From Bacteroidales bacterium (GTDB lineage: Bacteria > Bacteroidota > Bacteroidia > Bacteroidales > UBA932), in assembly GCA_024689525.1 (NCBI GenBank), contig JAILDI010000158.1, positions 1 through 14,021 of the forward strand: a DNA stretch of 14,021 bases, written 5' to 3'. The stretch's first letter is position 1; the number at the start of each line of letters is the position of its first letter. Below, piece after piece: positions 1 through 7,776 of the stretch. Below the pieces are notes generated by a model. That model saw only the letters and a program-made list of their open reading frames with translations, was not told the origin of the DNA and did not search any database. The translations under genes and the position numbers were made by a program.

Positions 1-432
1 TGGGGCTATTCTCCCTTCGAAGGCTTCCAGGTGGGCGGCGACGGTATGTCGGGATATGTAACTTACGGCTCGGAAATCGTTTCCCTGCGAGGTTATGAAG
101 ATTATTCGCTAACTCCTTATATTGCAACACCATACAGTTCCAATGGCTATAGCTATGCCGGTAACGTGTATGATAAATTTACAGTGGAACTCAGATATCC
201 TGTGATTTTGCAGCCGCAAAGCACGATATTTGTACTAGCCTTCCTCGAAGGCGGCAACTGCTGGTCGGACATCAGGGATTTCAACCCCTTCCAGATCAAA
301 CGGTCCGCGGGCGTCGGCGTGCGTGTATTCCTGCCGATGATCGGACTTCTGGGTGTCGACTGGGGCTACGGCTTCGACGACAAGACTAACGGTGGAAGCC
401 AGTTCCACTTTGTAATAGGACAACAGTTCTGA
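1..432 (+). CDS. bamA: BamA outer-membrane assembly factor, C-terminal fragment
   Basis: This is the last 143 codons of an Omp85/BamA protein; its 5' part lies outside the window. BamA is the membrane-embedded core of the machine that folds and inserts beta-barrel proteins into the outer membrane. The frame is open from base 1 (WGYSPFEGFQ...). The LRGYED stretch at fragment residues 29-34 fits the conserved (V/I)RGF/Y motif of barrel loop 6. The following segments LAFLEGGNCW, RSAGVGVRVFLPMIGLLGVDWGYGFD and the ending FHFVIGQQF match the last strands of Bacteroidota BamA, with the terminal Phe expected of barrel proteins. The Skp-like chaperone gene starts 20 bases after the stop, a common pairing in this phylum. 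The POTRA domains and start cannot be judged. Confidence 0.93.
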   Translation, partial: WGYSPFEGFQVGGDGMSGYVTYGSEIVSLRGYEDYSLTPYIATPYSSNGYSYAGNVYDKFTVELRYPVILQPQSTIFVLAFLEGGNCWSDIRDFNPFQIKRSAGVGVRVFLPMIGLLGVDWGYGFDDKTNGGSQFHFVIGQQF

Positions 433-452
433 TAATTAAAAAGTATTTTGAT

Positions 453-1013
453 ATGAAAAAGATTCTGCTTTTCGCCGCAATGGCGCTCTTTACAATCTCC
501 GCTGCCGCTCAGAGCATCGGCCGCGTAAGCATGGAAGAACTCGTCACCCTTATGCCTGAATATATGGAGGCCCAGACCACTCTTGCCGCTGTCTCCCACG
601 AAACCAGCGAGACATATGAAGCAATGATAAGTGAGTATCAGACCAAATTAAGCCAGTATCAGCAAAAGCAATCAAACTGGACCGCCGCCATCCGCGAGGC
701 CAAGGAAAAGGAACTGATGGATATGCAGAACCGTATTCAGGAGTTCCAGCAGAACGCAGGCGCTGAACTTCAGCAGAAGCAGGGCGAGTTGCTTGCTCCC
801 GTGCAGCAGAAGGCTTTCGAGGCAGTACGTGAGCTGGCAAGGGCCAATGGCATCACTGCCGTGTTCGACGTATCCACCCTCGTTTATTATGATGAGAATG
901 CCACGATAGACCTTATGCCCGAGGCACGCAAAGCCCTCGGGATCCCGGATGAACGTAACCTGGATCAAGTCAAGGCGGAACTAAGCGCGCTTCAGAATAT
1001 GTACGCTGAATAA
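453..1013 (+). CDS. skp: Skp/OmpH family periplasmic chaperone
   Basis: The 186-residue protein opens with a signal peptide (MKKILLFAAMALFTISAAA, cleavage around residues 19-20). Residues 45-125 are Gln/Glu/Lys-rich and almost purely helical (for example EYQTKLSQYQQKQ and MQNRIQEFQQNAGAELQQKQ), the coiled-coil tentacles of Skp. The tail contains GITAVFDVSTLVYYDENATIDLM at about 133-155, the small beta body typical of OmpH proteins. Skp binds unfolded outer-membrane proteins in the periplasm and delivers them to BamA, which fits its place 20 bases after bamA. The protein is slightly longer than E. coli Skp because of an extra C-terminal helix with the end NMYAE. The start is the only ATG in frame before the signal peptide. 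Co-transcription with bamA is inferred from spacing. Confidence 0.92.
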   Translation: MKKILLFAAMALFTISAAAQSIGRVSMEELVTLMPEYMEAQTTLAAVSHETSETYEAMISEYQTKLSQYQQKQSNWTAAIREAKEKELMDMQNRIQEFQQNAGAELQQKQGELLAPVQQKAFEAVRELARANGITAVFDVSTLVYYDENATIDLMPEARKALGIPDERNLDQVKAELSALQNMYAE

Positions 1014-1057
1014 GCGTTATACCAAATAACACTAATTTCTAACCACATTAACCAAAA

Positions 1058-2401
1058 ATGAAAACACAGGAAATTATGGCCCGTCTCCAGGCGAAGTATC
1101 CTCTGGAGAAGGAGTATCTGCAGGCTGTTCAGGAAGTTCTGGAATCCATCGAAGATGTGTACAACCAGCATCCTGAATTCGAGAAGGCGAAAATCGTCGA
1201 ACGTCTTGTGGAACCGGATCGTATCTTCACCTTCCGCGTCACCTGGATCGACGACAAGGGTGAGGTACAGACCAACACCGGTTACCGCATCCAGTTCAAC
1301 AGCGCCATCGGCCCCTACAAGGGCGGTCTGCGTTTCCACAAGGCCGTGACTCCTTCGATGCTCAAGTTCCTGGGCTTCGAACAGACCTTTAAGAACGCCC
1401 TCACCACCCTCCCGATGGGCGGTGCAAAGGGCGGTTCCGACTTCGACCCCGTGGGCAAGTCCGACGCCGAAATCATGCGTTTCTGCCAGGCATTCATGCT
1501 TGAGCTCTGGAACTGCATCGGCCCTGATCAGGACGTTCCCGCAGGCGACGTGGGAGTGGGTGGCCGCGAAATCGGCTTCCTGAACGGAATGTACACCAAA
1601 CTCGCACGCCAGTACAACACCGGCGTTCTCACCGGCAAGGGCCTCACCTTCGGCGGCTCCATCCTCCGTCCCGAGGCAACCGGTTTCGGCGCTCTCTATT
1701 TCACCCAGCACCTTCTGCATAAGGCTGGTAAGGATATTGTCGGCAAGACAGTTGCCCTTTCCGGCTTCGGCAACGTGGCATGGGGCGCAGCAACCAAGGC
1801 TACCGAACTGGGTGCCAAGGTGGTTGCCATCTCCGGCCCGGACGGTGTCTGCCACATCCCCGGCGGCATCACTCCCGAGATGATTGATTATATGCTGGTG
1901 ATGAGGGCTTCCAACCGCAACCTTGTGAAGGATATGGCGGACAAGTTCCCCGAGAAGTGCCAGTTCACCGCAGGGAAGAAGGCCTGGAGCATCCCCGTGG
2001 ACATCGCTCTCCCTTGCGCTTTCCAGAACGAGCTTTCCGAGGAAGATGCAAAGGAACTGGTGGCCAACGGCTGCTGGTGCTGCTGCGAGGTTTCCAATAT
2101 GGGCTGCCAGCCCGGTGCTATCCACTATTTCCAGACCAACGGCATCCTGTTCGCTCCCGGCAAGGCTGTGAATGCGGGCGGTGTTGCAACTTCCGGCCTG
2201 GAAATGACCCAGAACGCGGAGCACATCTCATGGGACGCCAAGGAAGTTGATGAGAAACTCCACTTCATCATGAAGAGCATCCACGAGCAGTGCGTGAAGT
2301 ACGGCACCCAGCCGGACGGCACCATCGACTACGTGAAGGGCGCAAACATCGCCGGCTTCATGAAGGTGGCCAACTCCATGCTCCAGCAGGGAATCATCTA
2401 A
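1058..2401 (+). CDS. gdhA: NADP-type glutamate dehydrogenase
   Basis: Catalyses the reversible reductive amination of 2-oxoglutarate with ammonia to glutamate, the main ammonium-assimilation route in many Bacteroidales. The length of 447 residues equals the hexameric bacterial GdhA. Substrate-site motifs are intact: GPYKGGLRFH at 85-94, FEQTFKNALT at 107-116, PMGGAKGGSDFDP at 119-131 with the catalytic-loop Lys124, and PAGDVGVGGRE at 161-171 with Asp164. The nucleotide-binding Rossmann turn is SGFGNVAWG at 235-243. The C-terminal part carries APGKAVNAGGVATSGLEM at 366-383. Odd: the usual EGANMP-type loop reads EVSNMGCQP and is preceded by CWCCC, giving five Cys between 339 and 350. The 44-base leader (1014-1057) is AT-rich and shows no good TAnnTTTG element, so the promoter is unresolved; read-through from skp is possible. 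The gene ends at a strong terminator. Confidence 0.96.
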   Translation: MKTQEIMARLQAKYPLEKEYLQAVQEVLESIEDVYNQHPEFEKAKIVERLVEPDRIFTFRVTWIDDKGEVQTNTGYRIQFNSAIGPYKGGLRFHKAVTPSMLKFLGFEQTFKNALTTLPMGGAKGGSDFDPVGKSDAEIMRFCQAFMLELWNCIGPDQDVPAGDVGVGGREIGFLNGMYTKLARQYNTGVLTGKGLTFGGSILRPEATGFGALYFTQHLLHKAGKDIVGKTVALSGFGNVAWGAATKATELGAKVVAISGPDGVCHIPGGITPEMIDYMLVMRASNRNLVKDMADKFPEKCQFTAGKKAWSIPVDIALPCAFQNELSEEDAKELVANGCWCCCEVSNMGCQPGAIHYFQTNGILFAPGKAVNAGGVATSGLEMTQNAEHISWDAKEVDEKLHFIMKSIHEQCVKYGTQPDGTIDYVKGANIAGFMKVANSMLQQGII

Positions 2402-2403
2402 TC

Positions 2404-2451
2404 ATTGTCATTCAGACAATAGGGCCGGGTTCGAAAGAATCCGGCCTTTTT
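2404..2451 (+). terminator. gdhA terminator with preceding small hairpin
   Basis: Directly after the gdhA stop a small hairpin (ATTGTC 2404-2409, five-base loop, GACAAT 2415-2420) is followed without gap by a strong one. The second stem is GGCCGGGTTC (2423-2432) pairing with GAATCCGGCC (2437-2446) through ten pairs, one of them G-U. It closes a GAAA tetraloop at 2433-2436 and is followed by TTTTT at 2447-2451. The second hairpin has all the marks of an intrinsic terminator. The role of the first is unknown; it may be chance or may protect the 3' end. Confidence 0.85.
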
Positions 2452-2452
2452 C

Positions 2453-2483
2453 GTGCTATTTCCATAAATAATGAGTAAATTTG
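2453..2483 (+). promoter_or_regulatory. Probable promoter of the transporter/porin unit
   Basis: TAAATTTG at 2476-2483 fits the Bacteroidota -7 element TAnnTTTG exactly. Twenty bases upstream GTG (2453-2455) sits where TTG is expected, a 2 of 3 match. The site lies between the gdhA terminator and the ATG at 2517, leaving a leader of roughly 25-30 bases. Confidence 0.6.
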
Positions 2484-2516
2484 TAGTCTGTAACGATAGT
2501 ATGTAATCAAACTATA

Positions 2517-3935
2517 ATGGCTACTAAAAAACTTAACCTGAAGTATTGTGTCTTTCTGCCCATAGTGCTCCTGGTCACAATCTTCCTCTGGGCCATGCCC
2601 ATTCAGTGGTATGGCATTGCGGAACTCACTGTAGTTCAGCAGAGGGTTATCGCCCTGTTCGTATTCGCGGCCCTCATGTGGATTTTCGAAATCATTCCCA
2701 ACTGGACCACATCACTGCTGGTTATAGTAATTGCGCTATTGTGCGTATCGGACAAGGGCCTGGGCTTCTTCTGCGACCCTCAGTACGGGGAACTGGTTCC
2801 TTACAAGAGCCTTATGTCGGCCTTCGCGGATCCTGTGGTTATGCTCTTCCTGGGCGGCTTCGTGCTTGCCATTGCGGCGGAGAAATTCGGCCTGGATGTT
2901 ACAATGGCCCGCGCTCTCCTGTCGCTGTTCGGCACCAAGCCCAAGATGGTCCTGCTGGGATTCCTCCTGGTGATTGCCATCTTCTCGATGTTTATGTCCA
3001 ACACAGCAACCGCTGCAATGATGCTGGCTTTCCTCGTCCCCGTGCTGGGTAAACTTCCTGCCGATGATAAAGGCAAGATCGGCCTGGCCCTGGCTATCCC
3101 CGTGGCCGCGAATATCGGCGGTATCGGCACTCCCATCGGCACGCCTCCGAATGCCACTGCGGTGAAGTTCCTCTCCGAGGCTGGCTATGACGTCACTTTC
3201 GGCCAGTGGGCGATAAGGATGATTCCCTATGTGCTCATTATGATCGTGATTGCCTGGCTGGTGCTCCAGCTGCTGTTCCCGTTCAAGAGCAAGAAGATCG
3301 TGCTTGAAATCCCCGAGAACAAGCGCAAGAAGGACTGGAAGACCATCGTGGTATGGTGCACCTTCCTTGGGACCATCCTGCTGTGGGCAACCGAGCAGTG
3401 GACCAAGATCAATTCCAACGTGGTGGCCCTCATCCCTCTGGGCGTTCTCACCGCAACGGGTATCTTCACCAAGGACGATATCAAGGAAATCAACTGGACT
3501 GTGCTCTGGTTGGTGGCGGGAGGTTTCGCCCTGGGTACCTGCCTGCAGGGCACGGGCCTTGCCAAGGTGCTCATCGGCGCAATTCCTTTCGACACTATGT
3601 CGGTTGTCCTGGTGATGATCATCGCCGGCCTGGTGTGCTACTTCCTGTCCAACTTCATTTCGAACAGCGCAACGGCCGCGCTCCTGATCCCCATCCTCAT
3701 CGTGGTGGCGGAGGGTATGAACCTTGGCGCTTCCGGCTCCAGGGCCATGATTTCCTACATTGCCGTGTGCGCATCCATCGCTATGCTGTTCCCTATTTCC
3801 ACGCCGCCGAATGCCATTGCATCATCGACAGGTATGGTGGAAACCAAGGATATGACCAAGGTGGGTATTATCATTGGCGCCGTTGGCTTTATCCTCGGCT
3901 ATTTCTGGCTTACCAAACTTTTCCCGTTCGCATAA
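2517..3935 (+). CDS. DASS/SLC13 family sodium-coupled anion (dicarboxylate) transporter
   Basis: A 472-residue inner-membrane protein with many hydrophobic segments. Two repeat units are visible. The first has SNTATAAMML at 161-170 followed by GTPIGTPPNATA at 204-215; the second has SNSATAALLIP at 382-392 followed by PISTPPNAIAS at 426-436. These paired SNT/SNS and TPPNA motifs line the sodium and carboxylate sites in the divalent-anion:Na+ symporter family (VcINDY fold), so the family call is firm. Substrates in the family include succinate, malate, fumarate, citrate and sulfate; the exact one cannot be read from sequence, though dicarboxylate is the commonest. It has its own promoter-like element, and its stop is one base from the ATG of an outer-membrane protein gene. 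The two are therefore probably translated together and may form an import (or succinate export) route. Confidence 0.9.
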   Translation: MATKKLNLKYCVFLPIVLLVTIFLWAMPIQWYGIAELTVVQQRVIALFVFAALMWIFEIIPNWTTSLLVIVIALLCVSDKGLGFFCDPQYGELVPYKSLMSAFADPVVMLFLGGFVLAIAAEKFGLDVTMARALLSLFGTKPKMVLLGFLLVIAIFSMFMSNTATAAMMLAFLVPVLGKLPADDKGKIGLALAIPVAANIGGIGTPIGTPPNATAVKFLSEAGYDVTFGQWAIRMIPYVLIMIVIAWLVLQLLFPFKSKKIVLEIPENKRKKDWKTIVVWCTFLGTILLWATEQWTKINSNVVALIPLGVLTATGIFTKDDIKEINWTVLWLVAGGFALGTCLQGTGLAKVLIGAIPFDTMSVVLVMIIAGLVCYFLSNFISNSATAALLIPILIVVAEGMNLGASGSRAMISYIAVCASIAMLFPISTPPNAIASSTGMVETKDMTKVGIIIGAVGFILGYFWLTKLFPFA

Positions 3936-3936
3936 T

Positions 3937-5268
3937 ATGAAAAAGCTATTGGTTTTATCTTTGGCAATGCTGCTCTTTGGCAGCCTCGCCAATGCTCAGG
4001 AGGAGACTCCCGCTAAGTTCAAGCTGTATGGCTTCATCCGCAATTACACCATCATAGATACTCGTGAGGTGAACGGCGGTACGCACGACCTTTATTACTA
4101 TATGCCCAAGGATCAGAACCTGAATCCCAACACGGGGGTGGACCTGAACAGTGGGCTCAACTGGAAGAGCGTGTCGCTAACCACCCGTCTGGGACTGGAC
4201 ATGTCCGGCTATCAGTTCGGCAATATGTATGCGTCCGGCAAGGTGGAGGCCGATTTCTACAGCCTTAACGGCACCGGTACGGCATCTACCATCGCCCAGT
4301 TCCGTCTGCGCCAGGCTTATGTCGCCCTCAAGTGGCTGCCTGCGGAGGATGAGTCCCTGGTTCTCAACATCGGCCAGACCTGGCATCCTATGGGTGCGGA
4401 CCTGCCCCATATGCTGAACCTCGAGTCCGGCGCCCCTTTTGGCCCGTTCAACCGCAGCCCTCAAGTGATGGCACATTGGACGAAGGGTAAGTTCACCCTC
4501 ACCGGCGGTCTGCTCTACCTGAGCCAGTACCTGCCGATGGATGCACAGGCCAACGCTAAGTCGGTGAATCCCTACAAGTATGGCCTGCCTGAGTCCTATC
4601 TGGGCGTGACTTACAAGGACGGTCCTTTCGTGGCCAAGGTGGGTGCAAACCTGATTGCAACCAAGCCTTACCGTACCGATGTGGTAACGCTTCAGGGAAC
4701 CGTGAAGGCCCACGGCATGCTCGTGGCCCCTTCCGTATTTGGTTTTGTGCAGTACACAGACGGAGCGTTCCAGATGCGCGCAAAGACCACCCTCGCACAG
4801 AGCTCTGAGCATCTCAACCTGCTTTCCGGCTATGGCGTCTGCGGCATCAGCGATGAGGCCGACGGCCGTCACTACGAGTACACTCCCATGAGGGACTGGG
4901 CGTCGTTCGTATCGGCCCAGTACGGCAAGAAAGTGCAGGTTATGTGCATGCTCGGCTATATGAAGCAGTTGGGCACGACCAAGGATCTTGTGGATCCTTC
5001 ATTGCTGTGGCTGAATACTGCTGCATCGACCAATATCCAGTCGGCATTCCGCGCCACTCCCACCATCGCCTACAACTGGGGCAAACTCACCGTTTCCCTG
5101 GAGTACAACTTCACGATGGCAGAGTTCGGCAACCAGAACCTGGTAACCGACCTCACCGGCAAGCACTACGAGTACGTGAGCCGCAACAACCGCGGCGTCT
5201 TCGATGCCGGCAACACCCACTGGATTGCCAACCACCGCATCATCAACATGGTGAAATTCAATTTCTAG
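3937..5268 (+). CDS. Outer-membrane porin-like beta-barrel protein
   Basis: The protein has 443 residues when started at the ATG at 3937, which opens a clear signal peptide (MKKLLVLSLAMLLFGSLANA, cleaved before Gln21). An in-frame ATG at 3874 lies inside the transporter gene and would bury the signal, so it was not used. The mature part has alternating aromatic/polar strands separated by Gly/Asn loops: FKLYGFIRNY at the start, repeated strand pairs such as VSLTTRLGLDM, FRLRQAYVALKW and FTLTGGLLYLSQYL, and a final strand IINMVKFNF ending in Phe. This is the pattern of a 16-strand-like porin. No plug or TonB box is seen. The gene follows the DASS transporter by one base, suggesting it passes that transporter's substrate through the outer membrane. 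A loose parallel is the dicarboxylate porin DcaP of Acinetobacter, but homology was not tested. Substrate unknown. Confidence 0.8.
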   Translation: MKKLLVLSLAMLLFGSLANAQEETPAKFKLYGFIRNYTIIDTREVNGGTHDLYYYMPKDQNLNPNTGVDLNSGLNWKSVSLTTRLGLDMSGYQFGNMYASGKVEADFYSLNGTGTASTIAQFRLRQAYVALKWLPAEDESLVLNIGQTWHPMGADLPHMLNLESGAPFGPFNRSPQVMAHWTKGKFTLTGGLLYLSQYLPMDAQANAKSVNPYKYGLPESYLGVTYKDGPFVAKVGANLIATKPYRTDVVTLQGTVKAHGMLVAPSVFGFVQYTDGAFQMRAKTTLAQSSEHLNLLSGYGVCGISDEADGRHYEYTPMRDWASFVSAQYGKKVQVMCMLGYMKQLGTTKDLVDPSLLWLNTAASTNIQSAFRATPTIAYNWGKLTVSLEYNFTMAEFGNQNLVTDLTGKHYEYVSRNNRGVFDAGNTHWIANHRIINMVKFNF

Positions 5269-5271
5269 AAT

Positions 5272-5305
5272 ATGAAAAAAGCGACCCGCGGGTCGCTTTT
5301 TTCAT
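5272..5305. terminator. Bidirectional terminator, perfect 34-bp palindrome
   Basis: ATGAAAAAAGCGACCC (5272-5287) is followed by GC and its exact reverse complement, so the whole 34 bp is one perfect palindrome centred on CCGCGG. Read on either strand it gives a GC-rich stem (GCGACCC/GGGTCGC) flanked by A6 and T6. It therefore can end transcription of the porin gene rightwards and of the M23 peptidase gene leftwards. The stop codon of the minus-strand gene (5302-5304) lies inside the palindrome. Confidence 0.9.
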
Positions 5306-6333
5306 TTCACTCTCAACCTCTGTCCTACCCGTAGGGTGGAGGTTTCTTTGATGTTGTTCATATTGCACAGGGCACGGACCGTGGTGCCGTACTTGCGCGC
5401 GATTTTGGAGAGGGTGTCGCCGGATTTCACGGTATAGTACTGCTTGGCTGCTTCGGCTGCGGCGGCGCGGGCTTCCGCTTCCTTGCGGGCGCGTTCCTCC
5501 GCAAGGAGGCGCTCTTCTTCGTCGGTGCGGAAGATTTCGTCTTCATCGTCCACGGCCTGGACGTAGTTGCTGTTGGCGTCGAAGTACCAGGGGCGCAGTT
5601 TTATCATCCTGTGGCGCAGGGTGCCGGTCTTGAAGTCGATAATCCACGCGGGGTCGAAGGCGTTGCCCATATAGCGCGTCTCGAAGTGCAGGTGCGGGCC
5701 GGTGGAACGTCCGGTGGAGCCTCCAAGGCCGATGACGTCGCCTGCGCTCACCCACTGCCCGGGCTCCACGTTGCGCTGCGAAAGATGGCCGTAGAAAGTT
5801 TCCAGGCCGTTCGCGTGGCGGATGACCACAAGGTTGCCGTAGCCGCCCACGACATCGGAAATCCTCACCTTGCCGTCAAAGGTGGCGTATACCGGAGTTC
5901 CGGTGGGGTAGGGAAGGTCGATGCCCTGGTGGCGCCTGCCGTGCCTGTAGCCGAACTTGGACGAGCGCTCTCCCTGGTGGGGGCAGCAGTATGAGTCCAG
6001 GGTGTCCACAAGCCACAGGGTTACGGTTTCGTTGATGGTGACGTTGCCGTACGGGTTGCAGGACCAGGTGTTCCAGTACTTGTTGAAGATTTCGTCATTG
6101 GCGCTTGCTGCAGGATCCTTCACGTAACGGTATGTGCCGTCGCTGAAGAGGATCACCTTCACGTCAGGGTTGCCCGTGTCCAGGGTATCGGCATACGGGG
6201 TGCCTGCGATGCGCGAATTGGCGATCGCCTGGCGGCCAAAAGAGTGACGCAGGGAGTCCGCCTCACGGTTCTGGGCCACCAGCGTGACGCCGCACAGGAG
6301 TAGTACTAATGCTGTAGCTTTTTTGAGAATCAT
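5302..6333 (-). CDS. Secreted M23 family metallopeptidase with C-terminal LysM domain
   Basis: A 343-residue exported protein, predicted to cut peptide cross-links in peptidoglycan. A signal peptide covers residues 1-20 ([20 protein letters not shown]). The M23 (LytM/peptidase) domain spans about 120-235. Its zinc ligands are complete: H135 and D139 in RHQGIDLP, H216 in GPHLHFE, with H214 and H183 (FYGH) as catalytic histidines. [22 protein letters not shown] is the expected core. Residues 262-297 are an acidic then Glu/Arg/Ala-rich helical linker. The C-terminus (about 298-342, [21 protein letters not shown]...LRVGQRLRV) is one LysM repeat for glycan-strand binding. Because all ligands are present it is likely an active enzyme rather than an activator of amidases. 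It starts three bases after the phosphomutase stop, so the two form an operon, and it ends in a shared terminator. Confidence 0.94.
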   Translation of the reverse strand: MILKKATALVLLLCGVTLVAQNREADSLRHSFGRQAIANSRIAGTPYADTLDTGNPDVKVILFSDGTYRYVKDPAASANDEIFNKYWNTWSCNPYGNVTINETVTLWLVDTLDSYCCPHQGERSSKFGYRHGRRHQGIDLPYPTGTPVYATFDGKVRISDVVGGYGNLVVIRHANGLETFYGHLSQRNVEPGQWVSAGDVIGLGGSTGRSTGPHLHFETRYMGNAFDPAWIIDFKTGTLRHRMIKLRPWYFDANSNYVQAVDDEDEIFRTDEEERLLAEERARKEAEARAAAAEAAKQYYTVKSGDTLSKIARKYGTTVRALCNMNNIKETSTLRVGQRLRVK

Positions 6334-6336
6334 CTT

Positions 6337-7701
6337 TTATCTGATTGCTCCGAAACGGGTCTTGAGCAGTTCGTCCGTCTCGGCAATTTTCTTATGGAGC
6401 AGTTCGTCCGACGTAGCTTCGCACAGGAAACGGAGGTACGGTTCCGTGTTGGACGGGCGGATGTTCAGCCACCAGTCTGCAAATTCTATGCGATAGCCGT
6501 CGAAGTCCATAAAGGCCGTTGCCTTTTCCTGGGCCATAAAGTGCTCCTTCACTGCGTCCATGGCGCCCTTCTTGTCTTCCACGCGGTAGTTGATTTCGCC
6601 GGAATTCTTGTAGCGGACGATCTCTGCGATGGCCTGGCTGAGGGTTTTGCCTTCCTTCTTGAGGTCGGCCACTATGCCGAGGACTATCATAGACGCCAGC
6701 AGGCCGCTGTCGCTGTAGAAGAAGTCGCGGAAGTAGAAGTGACCGGCGAGTTCACCGCCCCATACACCGTCGATTTCACGGAGCTTGGCTGCGGCAAAGG
6801 CGCGGCCCACTTTCCAGGTTTGCATCTTGCAGCCCATAGGCTCCAGATACTCGCCCACGGCCTTGGAGGAACGGATATCCTGAAGGACGATGCCCTTGAG
6901 GCCCCTCTCTTTCACATAGTATCGACCCATAAGGGCGATGAGCAGGTCGGGGGAGATGAAGGTGCCTTTTTCATCGACAAATACCACACGGTCCGCATCG
7001 CCGTCGTAGATGACGCCGGCATCGGCCTTGACCTCTCTCACCAGATTCTCCAGCGGGAGTACGTTGGCTTCGATAAGCGGGTTGGGCTCGTGGTTGGGGA
7101 ATCGGCCGTCCATGGTATCGAAGAGGTAATGGACGTTGCTGCCGGTGCCGAAGATCTCCTTGGCGAAGAGGTTGGACATACCGTTGGACAGGTCCATGGC
7201 GATGGTTATGCCGGAAAGATCCTTCGCGAATTTGCGCATAAAGGCCAGATAATCGGCCAGGATTTCTTTCTGGTACACCTTGCCGCGGACGGGGGCTACC
7301 GGGGTGGGTTCGCCGTCCTCGATCCATTTCTTTATTTCCTTGAGGCCGGCGTCGTAGCCCACTGCCTGGGCGTCCGTGGTGGACACTTTCATACCGTTGT
7401 ATATGGCGGCATTGTGCGATGCCGTAATCTGGATGGAGGCGTTGAATCCGTAATTCGCGGTGCCGAAATACACCATAGGGGTGGAGCTGAGGCCGATGTC
7501 GTAGACGTCGGCGCCGGCATCGTTGATGCCCTTGAGCACCGCGTCGTGAATCTCCGGCGAAGAGACGCGGCAGTCCCTTCCAACCAGCACCTTGTCGGCC
7601 TTCAGAAGCCGGGGGATGAAATATCCCACCTTGTATGCGGTTTCCTTGTCCCAGTCTTTTCCGTAAATGCCACGGATGTCATATGCATGAAATGCTCCCA
7701 T
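6337..7701 (-). CDS. Phosphomannomutase/phosphoglucomutase
   Basis: A 454-residue alpha-D-phosphohexomutase, interconverting mannose (or glucose) 6- and 1-phosphates for GDP-mannose and other sugar nucleotides of the envelope. All four family sites are visible: start motif AYDIRGIYG (6-14), phosphoserine loop TASHNAAIYNGMK with Ser95 (93-105), metal loop DGDADR at 233-238, sugar loop GGELAGH at 315-321, and phosphate-binding RPSNTEP at 415-421. Length and order match the bacterial PMM/PGM group rather than GlmM. Odd: the residue after the TASHN of the active-site loop is Ala, where Pro is the rule (TASHNP). The rest is intact, so activity is expected. It is the first gene of a two-gene operon with the M23 peptidase, read from a well-formed promoter at 7728-7758. 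Mannose versus glucose preference cannot be decided. Confidence 0.93.
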   Translation of the reverse strand: MGAFHAYDIRGIYGKDWDKETAYKVGYFIPRLLKADKVLVGRDCRVSSPEIHDAVLKGINDAGADVYDIGLSSTPMVYFGTANYGFNASIQITASHNAAIYNGMKVSTTDAQAVGYDAGLKEIKKWIEDGEPTPVAPVRGKVYQKEILADYLAFMRKFAKDLSGITIAMDLSNGMSNLFAKEIFGTGSNVHYLFDTMDGRFPNHEPNPLIEANVLPLENLVREVKADAGVIYDGDADRVVFVDEKGTFISPDLLIALMGRYYVKERGLKGIVLQDIRSSKAVGEYLEPMGCKMQTWKVGRAFAAAKLREIDGVWGGELAGHFYFRDFFYSDSGLLASMIVLGIVADLKKEGKTLSQAIAEIVRYKNSGEINYRVEDKKGAMDAVKEHFMAQEKATAFMDFDGYRIEFADWWLNIRPSNTEPYLRFLCEATSDELLHKKIAETDELLKTRFGAIR

Positions 7702-7727
7702 AGTGTATTAGTTTAAATGTTGGTTTA

Positions 7728-7758
7728 CAAAAGTACGAAAAACTGTTGTTTCTACCAA
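7728..7758 (-). promoter_or_regulatory. Promoter of the phosphomutase-peptidase operon
   Basis: On the minus strand TTG (complement of 7756-7758) is followed after 20 bases by TACTTTTG (complement of 7728-7735), a full match to the Bacteroidota consensus TTG-N19-21-TAnnTTTG. Start of transcription would fall near 7720, leaving about 20 bases to the ATG at 7701. Its upstream end overlaps the divergent promoter. Confidence 0.75.
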
Positions 7759-7776
7759 TAATCATTTGTAAATTTG
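7746..7776 (+). promoter_or_regulatory. Promoter of the esterase-pilus operon
   Basis: TTG at 7746-7748, a 20-base spacer and TAAATTTG at 7769-7776 match the Bacteroidota consensus in full. Transcription would begin near 7783, giving a leader of about 20 bases before the ATG at 7806. No other convincing TAnnTTTG was found in the short gaps downstream, so this may drive the whole train to the window end. Confidence 0.75.

Noticed and set aside
1014..1057. Promoter for gdhA in the skp-gdhA gap
   Set aside because: AT-rich, but no acceptable TAnnTTTG with a TTG 19-21 bases upstream could be found; left unannotated.
992..2224. Long open frame on the minus strand opposite gdhA (410 codons)
   Set aside because: It is the mirror of a well-conserved enzyme gene. 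The translation is His/Gly/Ala/Val-rich with no domain, and it arises from the strong GC codon bias.
3874..3936. Upstream ATG as start of the porin-like gene
   Set aside because: It lies inside the transporter gene and would add 21 residues before a normal signal peptide; the ATG at 3937 fits signal and spacing.
6394..7716. Plus-strand open frame of 440 codons opposite the phosphohexomutase
   Set aside because: Antisense shadow of a gene with all catalytic loops; no recognisable motif, and it would run through the promoter region.
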